From Amorphochlora amoebiformis (taxonomy: Eukaryota > Cercozoa > Chlorarachniophyceae): a stretch of DNA of 64,000 nucleotides. How positions within the stretch are numbered: the first letter of the stretch is position 1; each line of letters begins with the position of its first letter. A program made the position numbers and the translations under genes. Below, one piece after another: positions 1-64,000 of the stretch. The stretch spans positions 34,713-98,712 of the forward strand of contig BAAHQB010000441.1 in assembly GCA_054601695.1 (NCBI GenBank), written 5' to 3'. The notes under the pieces are model-generated. The model made no database searches. It was given only the letters and a program-made list of their open reading frames with translations, and had not been told where the DNA came from.

Positions 1-140
1 TATCACGCGGCTTATCACGTGGCTTATCACGTGGCTTATCACGTGATCGGGTCTTGTCACGTGGTTTGTCACGTGGCTTGTCACGAGGCTTGTCACGCGG
101 CCTGTCACTACCCCTCCGCCTGTATGTCATGTGAATGTTA

Positions 141-186
<46 letters not shown>

Positions 187-346
187 ATATATACATATAT
201 ATATATGTGTGTGTATATACATTTGTACATGTGTATGGAATATATGTAATTAAATAAAAATGAAGTATATGCAACATTAGTATTATTACTGCTATTGTTA
301 TTATACATATATATATATATATGTATATTATATATATATATATATG

Positions 347-386
<40 letters not shown>

Positions 387-539
387 TAATATGTACGTAA
401 AAATGCATACATCTATATGAGCATGAAGTAGTAAATGCATTCATGTAGATGCAATCTTAATTATATACTCTTTCTCCCTCTCTCCAGGCATATGTTACAT
501 TTTTACCGTATACATGTACAAATACATTACCATTTCTAT

Positions 540-587
<48 letters not shown>

Positions 588-915
588 ATATATTATATAT
601 ATATATATATTATATATGCATATGTATGTGTGTGTATTCTAGAATATATTTTCATCCACCAAAACTTGGGACGGCTTGCTATGGCTATGATTGGCACTAA
701 AGGGTTAGGTTACCGGTCGCGCCGAGAATTTCGGCGGTCACGTGAGCGGGAGCGAGAACCGCTGGTTGGGTTTAGTTTGATTTAGGAAGATGTAAATATG
801 TATGTGCTGTTTAAATGTTCATATTCACACGTTTAATGCAATCTAGGTGTGCATATTGACCCATATACAATAATTTGCAAATGTACATTCTTGGATATGT
901 ATATCTATATTGCTC

Positions 916-991
<76 letters not shown>

Positions 992-1618
992 TGTGTGTGT
1001 GTGTATAACCGTCACATTAATCACAAAAATTACATAGGGTGTATGGATGTGGTTAGGCAGATGATGAAAATTAAGATACAAGCGGCGACGACGGCGTGAG
1101 GAAGTCTTGCGTCGTTTTGGAGACTTTCCATCCATGGATCTCCTCCGTCTGTCGTGGGATCGGGACCTGATAGTTACAACTTGTTACAGTTTCCTCTATA
1201 CTCTGATGCTTTTAGGAAGGGGTGGTTGAGGGTATTCCAGTTGTGAGATGTGACGCATAACTGAAAAGGGTTAAGGCTATTATGGAGGCACTATTTAAAG
1301 GAAGTATGTGTATTGCAGATATCATGATCCCACCTCTTCTTTCGCCTGCTCTCCTTCTCCTCTCCCTCCTTTTTAACCCCTCCTCCTATCTGTCGGAGAC
1401 GGTCTGCATGCATTCCCTGGAACTCATCCCTTAATACGCTTTGCTTCTCCTGGTTCTCTTCGTCCCTTCGACCAAAAAAAAGATTACATCCTCGATACTC
1501 AACAAGACTGAAACAGCCTCTGGAGGTTTGGGAATGAGAAGGGGATATAATTTATAAATATGTATTCATATTTCAAAATATGTAATATATATATATATAT
1601 ATATACATATATTACATT

Positions 1619-1649
<31 letters not shown>

Positions 1650-1652
1650 TAA

Positions 1653-1704
<52 letters not shown>

Positions 1705-1708
1705 AAAC

Positions 1709-1762
<54 letters not shown>

Positions 1763-1874
1763 ATATATTACTTATTCACTTTATACGTCGGTGTAAATAA
1801 TCTAGAACGCACATGGACATATCATCTTTGTAAAAATGTATTTTTACATATTTGAATATTTTTTTGCGTATATA

Positions 1875-1950
<76 letters not shown>

Positions 1951-2063
1951 GTGTGTGTGTGTAATATTAATATGCACTATAAAATGAATTTAAATAGACA
2001 AAAATATGTGTTTCATGTAAGTGCCATTTAAGTAAAATCTTACATTTTTTATTTATATTATAT

Positions 2064-2098
<35 letters not shown>

Positions 2099-2113
2099 GT
2101 TATGTGTGTGTGT

Positions 2114-2160
<47 letters not shown>

Positions 2161-3192
2161 CGTGTGTGTGTGTGTGTAAAATGGAATAAAGGTACATATG
2201 GTAGACGGGGATTCAATCAGTCTATTTAGACCAACAAGTCGAAAACGAATAGGATTTGCTTACATCTTCTTCTGATTGCTCTCTTTCACTCTATCTCCTC
2301 CCTCTTGCGAGTCTCCTCGAGGCTTATCCTCAACCTCCATCCCTTTCTCTCCGCCCGTCACTTGAACAGAGGATTCAACTGCGACATTGCTCCCTTCATC
2401 CCTACGTGCGATAAAATTAAGATTACTAATTCGATCCCCGCGACGATCGAAACAGTCTCTGATTGTGAATCGGAACTGTATGTTTTCATTCTGTCTCAGT
2501 TTTATATGTACTTTTCATTTTGCTTGCTTTGCTTCCCTTCCTCGTCCCCCCTTTGCGATATCTCCTGCCTGTCCACTCCATTCTCACCCTCATTTGTGGC
2601 AGTCTCCTGGACTTCAACCGCGACCTCGCTCGCTTCATCCCTATGGTGGACAAACTTGATATTGATTCTTCGATTGCCCCCAGCAATGTAACTCGCCTCT
2701 GGGAGTCCTAATCCGGGAGTAAGGATATGTAAAAATCAATCAACCCACCTCAACTTCTGCTCCTTTTCCCTCTCTTCCTCCGCCGCCCGTTGCAACTCAT
2801 CAGGATTCTGCCCTCCATTATCACCCTCATCACCAGCCCCCTCTCCCGCATCGCCGTCAGCCGCCTGAACCTCAGTTGTGTTCGCACTGGGCTCTTCTTG
2901 CTTCTCCTCTCCTCTACGAACGAAATATAAACCAATTTTCATGCTTCTGAACTCTGAAATCTACCAGAACCCTGGCATACCTTTTTTCGTCCACGGGATC
3001 AGTCTTCATAGCTGCATCGGAGTGAATCTCCTTATTGGGTTGGTCCTCATCTTTCTGTTCACCCTCCGCTTTCACCGCCTCAATCAGCCTTTGAAGTAGG
3101 ACTGCCTTGAGGCCCTTAGTATCCAAGCCCCGTTTCTTCAGCTCCTTGCGGAGTTGCTTTACTTTCAGCTTCTTCAGCTTGGCTTCGTTCAT
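1..3192 (-). CDS. SAP-domain, RS-rich nuclear protein (3' end outside window)
   Basis: Eight exons read on the minus strand: 3192-2981, 2913-2749, 2640-2512, 2401-2264, 1465-1334, 1166-1080, 761-714 and 119 to the window edge. The ATG at 3192 opens a SAP domain at residues about 5-43, with the core [20 protein letters not shown], the usual DNA/RNA-binding helix-turn-helix of hnRNP U, SAFB and Acinus-type proteins. Acidic low-complexity exons follow, then basic RS-type exons ([20 protein letters not shown]), then an RDKP tetrapeptide array at 119-1. All seven introns are GT-AG and phase 2, and every internal exon length (165, 129, 138, 132, 87, 48) is divisible by three, so the frame is consistent throughout. 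Introns are 67 nt to about 1 kb. The layout (SAP, acidic, RS) suggests a chromatin- or splicing-associated RNA-binding protein. The family member is not identified because the C-terminus is missing. Confidence 0.85.
2264..2913 (-). repeat. Tandemly duplicated acidic exons of the SAP gene
   Basis: Exons 2913-2749, 2640-2512 and 2401-2264 look like copies of one exon plus its upstream intron end. The last two both begin GGATGAAG after a TAG acceptor and encode DEASEVAVE and DEGSNVAVE. The intron ends before them also match (GGGG..ATCGAA..AATC). The first begins AGGAGAGGAG and encodes GEEKQEE. The exon at 1465-1334 starts the same way (GGACGAAG, DEENQEK) and may be a fourth copy. All are phase 2 at both ends, so adding or losing a copy keeps the frame. 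Confidence 0.7.
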
Positions 3193-3697
3193 TGACCTTT
3201 GCGCGTGGATGGCTCACGGCAAGCCCGTCGGAACCCAGCCGAATTACACGAATTAATATGTTCTGGGATCCGGTGTGTCTAAGGAAGCGCAATGATCAAA
3301 CAAATCAGAAATAAGATATCGCTATATCAAACTTCAATATAAAAAAAGCCTTCCCGGAACCCACAGACGCAAATGGCCCCGCGGCGTCGGGTGGACTTTT
3401 GGGTGTGGTTGGCCGTATGTATACTTATATTTACCACTCAATTCCGTCAGCATAAATCGAAGTATAAAGTGGGGGTACTTTGTCCCTTTTCTTTCCGTAA
3501 TTTCACCGAAAGTCGGTCGAAAATCGCATTGATATGTCCACTCAGTCTGGTACGGTTTGATGATGTTCTTTTTCTTTGTTCAATTTATTGCTCATATGGG
3601 TTCTGGGATTTAAGAGGGTCGGGGTAGTACATAGATGCTCGTCTCTCGGCCTGCCGCCTATTCGTAGGTTTTTTGGAAGGAGGCCAAGTCATAAGTA

Positions 3698-3743
<46 letters not shown>

Positions 3744-3758
3744 ATATACAAAATATAC

Positions 3759-3796
<38 letters not shown>

Positions 3797-3888
3797 TACA
3801 TACGTACATATATATATATATATATATATATATGATTATATATATGTGTATACATATTTGTGTGTGTGTTCCAATCTTATATCTTCAT

Positions 3889-3923
<35 letters not shown>

Positions 3924-3926
3924 CAT

Positions 3927-3979
<53 letters not shown>

Positions 3980-4019
3980 AAAATGAAAGAAAATGTAAGT
4001 GTTTATATACTAGTTCATA

Positions 4020-4086
<67 letters not shown>

Positions 4087-4252
4087 ACAATACAAATGTA
4101 CCTAAATATAATATGATATATATATATATAATATATATAAGATATATATATATATATATATATAAACATATACATTCGTAATATATATACCTACATACAA
4201 TAAATAAATACACATATATACATAGTATTACCCAACCCTCCATCAAACCTAG
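3193..4252. promoter_or_regulatory. Divergent intergenic region with candidate promoter
   Basis: This stretch separates the SAP gene (ATG at 3192, minus) from the CS-domain gene on the plus strand. The first 500 bases are unique and free of long TA arrays. A run resembling a TATA element (caatataaaaaaag) lies near 3337-3350. From about 3700 to 4230 the sequence is TA repeat with short CA runs. No experimentally known promoter element is recognisable beyond the AT-rich run. Confidence 0.35.
3373..3694 (+). other. Uncertain 5' exons: hydrophobic ORF upstream of the CS-domain gene
   Basis: An ATG at 3373 opens 83 codons starting MAPRRRVDFWVWLAVCILIF, a positively charged start followed by a membrane-like helix. 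A GTAGTA donor at 3624, a TAG acceptor at 3665-3667 and a GTATGA donor at 3695 would give a 27-nt second exon (FFGRRPSH). Its phase fits the exon at 4253-4305, so it could be the true 5' end of the next gene. The implied intron is only 44 nt, and the downstream ATG at 4275 is a simpler start, so I treat this as a possible alternative or chance frame. Confidence 0.25.
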
Positions 4253-4274
4253 GGTACCTTCTAATCCCAACAAT

Positions 4275-4469
4275 ATGGAGGAAGTACTCAAAATGCTTGA
4301 GCAAGGTGTAACACCCCCCACTACCCTTCCTCATCTTTCTCCGCCAACTTCTCTTTCATTTTTCTTCCCTTCTCTCCTTTCCACCCTCCCTGTTTCTGAT
4401 ATTTTTTTTTTTTAATTCCTCGTGTGTACATATGATGTGGTGTGTATGAAAAGTAAATTACATGTGTAC

Positions 4470-4517
<48 letters not shown>

Positions 4518-4699
4518 CATATATTACATCTTTCCGTATTTCTCCCTCTCTATTTGTACATCTGTGTAGTTATGTAATATTGTGAGAGTAAAATACATAC
4601 ACACACATATATATATATATATATAATATATATATATATTATATATATGTATGTATGTGTATATATGTGTATATATATGTGTGTATATAATATATATAA

Positions 4700-4735
<36 letters not shown>

Positions 4736-4806
4736 AATGTATAAATATATACTCACACACACACATATATATATATATATGCGTGTGTGTTTATATTATT
4801 ATACAT

Positions 4807-4867
<61 letters not shown>

Positions 4868-4884
4868 TGTGTGTTTATATAATT

Positions 4885-4934
<50 letters not shown>

Positions 4935-5689
4935 CACAAGAGAACTAGCTAGCATGATCTAACAAATACTATCCAAACGCGACAACTACATAATTTATAT
5001 AATTTACATAGAGGTATATTTATATGTATGTGTGTATATATTCTCCAGGAGAACTAGATGGTATGCTCGAACAAGAACTGTCCAAGCGTGACGACTTGGT
5101 CCCCAATCATATTCAAACCTATATACTTACGTACTTTCCTCTTCTTATATATAAATACACACATATACATACTCACTTATGAACACAGCTGAACGCGACA
5201 GAGGTGTTCAAAGAGAGCGAGAAGGAGTGTTTTCTCGAAATGGCCGCCGAAAAACAGGCAAGCGGTCAAGATCTGGACCATTAGGGTTAGGGTTAGGGTT
5301 AGGGTTACGGTTAGAGAGTGGAAAAGACAGTGAGAGCTGGGGAGGGGAAGAGAGAGTGAGGGAGAATTAGATAAGGAAGGAAGTATGACTAAGAGAGAGT
5401 GGGAGGAGTTGGAGAGAGAGAGGGAGAGAGAAGGAGGAAGAGAGAGAGGAAAAAGGAGAGGAAAAAGAGAAAGGGAAGAGAGAGGAATAGAGAGAAAGAG
5501 GAGAAAGAAGGGAGAGAAAGAAGGGATAGTAATGGAAGAGGAGAGGGATTAGAGAGCGAGAAGGAGAGGAGGAGAGAATGTTAGAGAGCTCTATGAAGGG
5601 GAGTTAGAGAGTTGAGAGAGAAGCTGGGGTTAGAGTTATATATATATATATATATATATATGGAATGCATGCATATACACATTTTTATG

Positions 5690-5757
<68 letters not shown>

Positions 5758-5964
5758 ATTATGTATATTCCTATATTCTCGATAAATCAGAGGAGTTGTC
5801 GCAAGCAGGATCAAATAGATATGCTAACGGTACTACATATCAGGTATATATTACAGATAGCAACAGAGTTGACACATACTATATACTATACAAAGATATA
5901 AAGTTATATGGATATATATATTGTGCATTTGTAGTACTTCTGTAAGTAGGTGTATAATTACATA

Positions 5965-6017
<53 letters not shown>

Positions 6018-6098
6018 TATATACATGTATATATATATATATATATGTATATCTAAAATATACACAAAATCGTTGTCTTAGTAAAATATTATATGTAT

Positions 6099-6142
<44 letters not shown>

Positions 6143-6327
6143 TTATATATATATATATTACATATATAGGGCTATAAATGGGAGCAATTCGAAGATAGCT
6201 TCTTCTTGAAAGTCCCTCTGGATGATGGTAATACACAAATATATATTCTTATATATATGAACATATATATATATATATATTATACATATATACATATATG
6301 TATAAATATACATATTTACATATTTAC

Positions 6328-6364
<37 letters not shown>

Positions 6365-6707
6365 TATAAATACAAATTAATACACAAACTCACATATAGG
6401 TACACGCGTATGTACATACATAAGAAATTAATTTGCATATTCTAGAAACATCTTCTCGCGATCTAGATGTCAAGTTTGACAAGACCAGTAATCGTAACCC
6501 TAACTCAAACCCTAACCCTAACCCTAACGCGACGCCCTCGCCGGACTAGCCCTCGAGCGACGCTTTAAGCCGACACCCTACTTCAGCTTAATTTGTTATA
6601 ATTCGGGTTAAGTTGTTTGCGTTTTATGGCCGGCCATCAGGGCGGAGAGCTCGGCATATACATATACACATTTATATTATATATATATATATATGTATAT
6701 ATATATG

Positions 6708-6754
<47 letters not shown>

Positions 6755-6790
6755 GTACATATTATATATTTATCTATAAATGTTATACAT

Positions 6791-6829
<39 letters not shown>

Positions 6830-7722
6830 ACATATATATTAATTATTCATATATACGTATATCTAACCCAGCTCTCAAAGTTCTAAACAAACGAAAAACC
6901 GATTCGGCCATCGTTCAGGTTATCTACTAACCCTAACCAGAACTCAAACCCTAACCCTAACTAAACGATCACATCTATCCCCAACCGTAGCCCTTTCCTA
7001 ACCAAACCTTAACCTCTAACCCTGACGCTGACTAAACCTAACCCTAACAAAACCTAACCCCAACCTGAAACCTAATCCTATTCCTGTCGAAGAAATTTCC
7101 AACTCTTAACTTTTAAGGTATTATTTCATTATACTATCCCATATTCCAACCCTAACCCCAATCCAAACCCTGCCTGTTACATCCAAAATCTATCCTAACC
7201 CTAGCCGCTACGCGAATACTTACCATAGAGACTGAACCTAAACCATTCACTAACCCTAACCCTTCTCATATTGCTAGCACTAACCCTAACCCTAACCCTA
7301 ATCATAGCCGTTACCGCGAAAACTATAGCCATAACCCTAACATTCGCGAAACCCTAGCCGTGAGCACAAAACCTAACCCTATTCCTATTCGTTACCGCTA
7401 ACCAACCTTAGCCGTTACATTATATCCTAATCTGACTATAGCCGTTACATTAGCTTATCCGTTACCGCTTTTATGATCGTAACGCTAACTTAGGGTACAT
7501 TCCGTTACACTGTGATACCTTCGGAGTGTAGTTGGTACTATCGCTAATTCTAAGCCTATCTTAGCATACTTACATGTATTATATACAAATCATCAAGGTG
7601 TAAATATGTATGTAAATGTAATATATTGTACAAACATATACATGCGTGATATGTACATATTTATGGATATTTATGGATTTTTATATGTCTATAAATATAT
7701 ACATATATATATATATATACAT

Positions 7723-7756
<34 letters not shown>

Positions 7757-7784
7757 GTGTATTTGATGTATGTATTTATATATT

Positions 7785-7846
<62 letters not shown>

Positions 7847-8213
7847 TGGTATATGTATATACATACTGAAAAATATTGTATGCACAAAATACATTACCTA
7901 CGTTTATATATGTATGTATGTACATATATTAATACACATACATATATACATGTATATATATATGTATATATACATGTGTATATATATGCTATTTACGCCT
8001 CACCGAATGTAATTACATACACATGCAATAACAGGGTTATAGAGACTAACAAAAGCGGGTCCCGAGAGCTGCTCATCTACGTGGTGATTAAATACGTGTA
8101 TGACATATATATATAAAAATATATATAGATAAATATATATATTTATATTTCTATATATATATATATAAATTCATAATTATAAATATACATATATATATAT
8201 ATATATGTATGAT

Positions 8214-8252
<39 letters not shown>

Positions 8253-8312
8253 TTTCAAATTTTATGCACATGGATATACACACATATCATATCATACATG
8301 TATGTATATATA

Positions 8313-8367
<55 letters not shown>

Positions 8368-8388
8368 CATACATATATATAATATATA

Positions 8389-8430
<42 letters not shown>

Positions 8431-8659
8431 GTGTATACATGTACATATACATAAACACATATGTACATGGTCGGGTAGGAGCCACCACCAGCAATGCCAC
8501 CACCAGCAATGCCACCACCAACCCCGACATGTATATAAAATTGTATTTACTGATATAAATGAACGTAAATATTCTTTACCCATATATATAACATATATAA
8601 ATTAAATTATGTATACATTTATATCCGCATACATATTATACATACAAATATGGTTTTGC

Positions 8660-8709
<50 letters not shown>

Positions 8710-8884
8710 TATATATACACACAGATATATATATATATATATAATATATATTATATTGTACAAAATATGTATACAAACATGTATATACTTATGTAGACCA
8801 AAGACCAAAGGCTAAAAACAGGAGAAACTCAGGTTTGTGTCTATATATGTATATATATATATATATGTACATATACATATATGC

Positions 8885-8915
<31 letters not shown>

Positions 8916-8943
8916 TCACATACATGTATATTTATTATGTGTA

Positions 8944-8981
<38 letters not shown>

Positions 8982-9045
8982 GAGCCCCGCCTTCATGCCA
9001 TGCATGGAAAAGGATTTTAGCTTCAGTGAATTCATAAATTCATAA
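4275..9045 (+). CDS. CS-domain (NudC/p23-type) co-chaperone
   Basis: Exons: 4253-4305 (ATG at 4275), 5049-5060, 5202-5264, 5791-5843, 6170-6227, 6446-6487, 6872-6918, 7494-7534, 8035-8095, 8797-8832 and 8983-9045, ending TAA. Phases agree at every junction and the coding length from 4275 is 507 nt (168 residues). The protein has a short acidic helical N-terminus ([10 protein letters not shown]), a linker ([11 protein letters not shown]), then a CS domain in the expected order: [28 protein letters not shown], a G-x-F strand, SECSW-VIE and [10 protein letters not shown]. It ends [11 protein letters not shown], which recalls NudC and p23 tails. CS proteins act as HSP90 co-chaperones or dynein-pathway adaptors in the cytosol; which subfamily this is cannot be settled here. 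Introns hold TA arrays and CCCTAA-type repeats. The CS exons are strong; the 12-nt exon 5049-5060 and the last two exons rest mainly on phase. Confidence 0.8.
4940..4990 (+). pseudogene. Decayed copy of the exon at 5049
   Basis: The island gagaactagctagcatgat at 4943 parallels gagaactagatggtatgct at 5049, and the similarity continues for about 50 bases (..atccaaacgcgac / ..gtccaagcgtgac). In this copy the GT of the donor is GC and a TAA follows in frame. It therefore looks like a dead duplicate about 100 bases upstream of the working exon. Confidence 0.6.
5281..5315 (+). repeat. Perfect interstitial telomere-type array (TTAGGG)n
   Basis: Four to five perfect TTAGGG units begin just after the exon ending at 5264. 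It is one of the few arrays here with the G-rich strand in the sense of the host gene. Confidence 0.9.
5316..5640 (+). repeat. GA-rich purine tract
   Basis: About 320 bases of imperfect GA/GAA/GGA repeat lie in an intron of the CS-domain gene. The frames in it encode only R, E, K and G and show no motif. Confidence 0.85.
6490..7490 (+). repeat. Degenerate CCCTAA arrays in introns of the CS-domain gene
   Basis: Three stretches (6495-6530, 6925-7080, 7140-7480) are dominated by CCCTAA, CCCTAAC and decayed forms such as AACCTAACC, with repeated AGCCGTTACCG segments in the second half. They start immediately after the donors at 6488 and 6919 and run up to the acceptor at 7491-7493. A TA array occupies 6660-6860. 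Confidence 0.85.
8478..8524 (+). repeat. Short tandem repeat, 15-bp unit
   Basis: Three copies of a CCACCACCAGCAATG-type unit lie in a GC-richer island within an intron. The frame would encode T/S/N repeats but no splice sites frame it. Confidence 0.75.
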
Positions 9046-9869
9046 GTGCAGATATGTAATATTGCAATATATGTATGTATACACCACACACACATACACA
9101 TAGATATACCTACACACCACACAGTGGCATGTACTATAAATATATAATATTATTTACCACAGCCACCAAAGGTGTGGATCGGTCTGTTTGATGAAGATGG
9201 CTATCGTCCAGGGTTGCATGATCTATAGATGATGTCCGAAGCTAATTGGGGATTACGATCTAGAGAAAGTTACTTTGCAGCTAGCCGATTTAATAAATAG
9301 AACTAAAATTATAAATATTATAATTGATATACTTGATTGTCAAATCATTTAACTACGGCCGGCTACCGCTAAACCTGTCGGTTCCGGTGGGTTGTTACTA
9401 GTCTAGCTAGTAGTAAGGTTTACTGTACGTTTTCATCCTAAATTTTAATTATCTCATATTAATATTCCGATCGCACTGACAGTACTCACTAAGACTCACT
9501 TGGATTTACTAACTAGACTAAAGTTAATTTACTGTAGCACTAGGAGCATATGATGTTAAGATGGCGCGGCGACTTAGAATATTAATCAACAACCGAACAT
9601 CAACCTCCCGTCTTCCGTCCCAATAGCAAAGAGACCTGAACATTATATTTGTGTACATGTGTACATCATGATCACGTGTATCTAGTTAGTTTGGTATACT
9701 ATGTTGAATACAAATGTGGATATATCTAATTATTTGTAAATACAAGTACCATACATACTGGTGGTAACAGTATTAGTAATAATAACAGCGATAGCAATAA
9801 TATCTGATAGACATACACACACAAACGCATATATAAACACACATATAACACTCACACACATACATACAT

Positions 9870-9946
<77 letters not shown>

Positions 9947-10016
9947 GCGCACACCTCATACACATACGCAGACAGACACACGTACACACACATATGTATA
10001 TTTCTATATAATATAC

Positions 10017-10081
<65 letters not shown>

Positions 10082-10591
10082 ATCATAGACGTACATTTCC
10101 ATTTGTAAAACATATAAAACATATATACACCTATATATATATATATACATACATATATATGTAATATGCATAGATAAATACGTATCTATGTACATATATG
10201 TATATATACATACATATATATATTATATATATATATGTATGTATATATATATATGTATATATGTATGTGTATATATATATATGTATATACGATGTAGGAT
10301 ATAATATAATGATACATACTAGTATATATATACATACGTACATACATTTATATTCTTATATGTGTATAAAATAATACATATATGTATATATAATATTTTT
10401 ACACACCTACGTCCTCCCCCATGGAAGATAGACCTAAAGGCCTGAACCTATATATGTATAAACCTAATATATTAATAGTATATATACTTTCATATTATAT
10501 ACATGTATTTGTACATGTATATCTTCATTATATATATATATATATATATATATATTTTCATTTATAATATTTATATATGTTCGTATATGTG

Positions 10592-10630
<39 letters not shown>

Positions 10631-10658
10631 TATATACACATATATACATCTACATATA

Positions 10659-10709
<51 letters not shown>

Positions 10710-10710
10710 C
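9046..10710. other. Intergenic region between convergent genes
   Basis: After the TAA at 9045 there is about 100 bases of probable 3' UTR, then a CA-rich run. From about 9150 to 9720 comes a block of unique sequence with almost no TA repeat and no frame over 60 codons; I recognise nothing in it. From 9730 to 10700 the sequence is TA and CA repeat with a small island at 10400-10450. Confidence 0.6.
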
Positions 10711-11116
10711 TTGTTTGCGCAACGTAGTCCAGGCGTTGGTACTAGCTAATAATAATTCAAAATCAAATTCAACTAAAGTCCGTTTGGAATATGAAAATGA
10801 CAATACGAAACTCTCAACGATTCTTTCAAGAAATCTCTAGGAACGTTCTAACTTCTCGAACACTCTCGAATCTTGGGAGATTTCTAAAAGCATATCATGA
10901 CATAACGTAATATCACGTCCTATCATTTAATACTCGGAAGCCCCGTTACTACCGGATACTTCCGGTTACTGCTGAATGAGACAATCTCCAAAAGTTTCCG
11001 AGATCTCCATCGATCTCCAGCTATCTGTAGTCTACGTGTGAATATACTTCAACACGCTATCGATATTTAATCTTCGAACTGCGTCACTCATTCTATTTAT
11101 TTGTTGCTTTAACAAT
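10711..11116 (+). mobile_element. Non-autonomous element, copy A
   Basis: Starts TTGTTTGCGCAACGTAGTCC and ends GCTTTAACAAT, flanked on both sides by TA arrays. It shares head (..AAAGTCCGTTTGGA), centre (TACTACCGGATACTTCCGG, CTCCGAGATCTCC) and tail (TTTAACAAT) with three other copies. About 406 bp; no coding frame. It lies between the convergent CS-domain and WDR81 genes. Confidence 0.75.
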
Positions 11117-11148
11117 ATATATATATATACATATATACACACACACAC

Positions 11149-11196
<48 letters not shown>

Positions 11197-11417
11197 CCCA
11201 ATCTCCGCACCCTCACCCCTCCCTTCTCGTATGACAAACCTTTGTATGCCTATGTAAAAACCATAGTCTTTCTGTTGTTTCTCATGTACCCTCTCCCTCT
11301 TCCCTTCCTTCCCCACCCTCGCTCTATCTCGTAAATATTCTTTTCGTCTCTTGCCCTCTTCTCTCCTTCCACTTCTTTGCTCTCTAAACCCTCTTTCCCG
11401 TTCCAAATTCCTTCCCC

Positions 11418-64000
<52,583 letters not shown>

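Noticed and set aside
5399-5584. Arg/Glu-rich frame
   Set aside because: A plain translation of a GA tract.

Overview
This is eukaryotic nuclear DNA. Almost the whole window is filled by perfect or near-perfect (TA)n, with (CA)n and (GA)n, broken into islands of ordinary sequence. Degenerate TTAGGG/CCCTAA arrays are scattered through it. The standard genetic code fits. TTAGGG-type repeats and a WDR81 orthologue suggest an animal or another eukaryote with that telomere type, but I cannot name the organism. There is no sign of prokaryotic genes, CRISPR, tRNA or rRNA.

Most long open frames are translations of repeats ([18 protein letters not shown]). The real genes sit in short islands as small exons. 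I rebuilt them by hand from GT and AG splice sites, reading phase and protein motifs. Exon ends are therefore manual predictions; phase continuity across many consecutive junctions is the main support.

Three genes result. (1) 1-3192, minus strand, 3' end outside the window: a SAP-domain, RS-rich nuclear RNA-binding-type protein with at least eight exons, every intron in phase 2, and tandemly duplicated acidic exons. (2) About 4275-9045, plus strand: a CS-domain (NudC/p23-type) co-chaperone of about 168 residues in eleven exons, one of them 12 nt. (3) 11418 to beyond 64000, minus strand: a BEACH-WD40 protein recognisable as WDR81, in more than 70 small exons over at least 52.6 kb. The BEACH domain lies at 57-64 kb, a long helical and low-complexity middle part at 27-56 kb, the WD40 propeller at 16-26 kb, and the stop codon near 11418.

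Genes 1 and 2 diverge from 3.2-4.2 kb. Genes 2 and 3 converge on 9.0-11.4 kb. Within gene 3 one place does not join cleanly: around 37.1 kb two good open frames overlap out of register. Two further junctions, near 59.5 and 42 kb, need an extra small exon.

Other content: four copies of a roughly 290-405 bp transposon-like family inserted directly in TA arrays; three clusters of a hairpin-forming AAGGTGG/CCACCTT repeat, two of which share an inverted long-range copy; decayed second copies of several exons; many intronic CCCTAA-type arrays, mostly in one orientation relative to the gene; and a roughly 420 bp (CG)n tract inside a BEACH-region intron.
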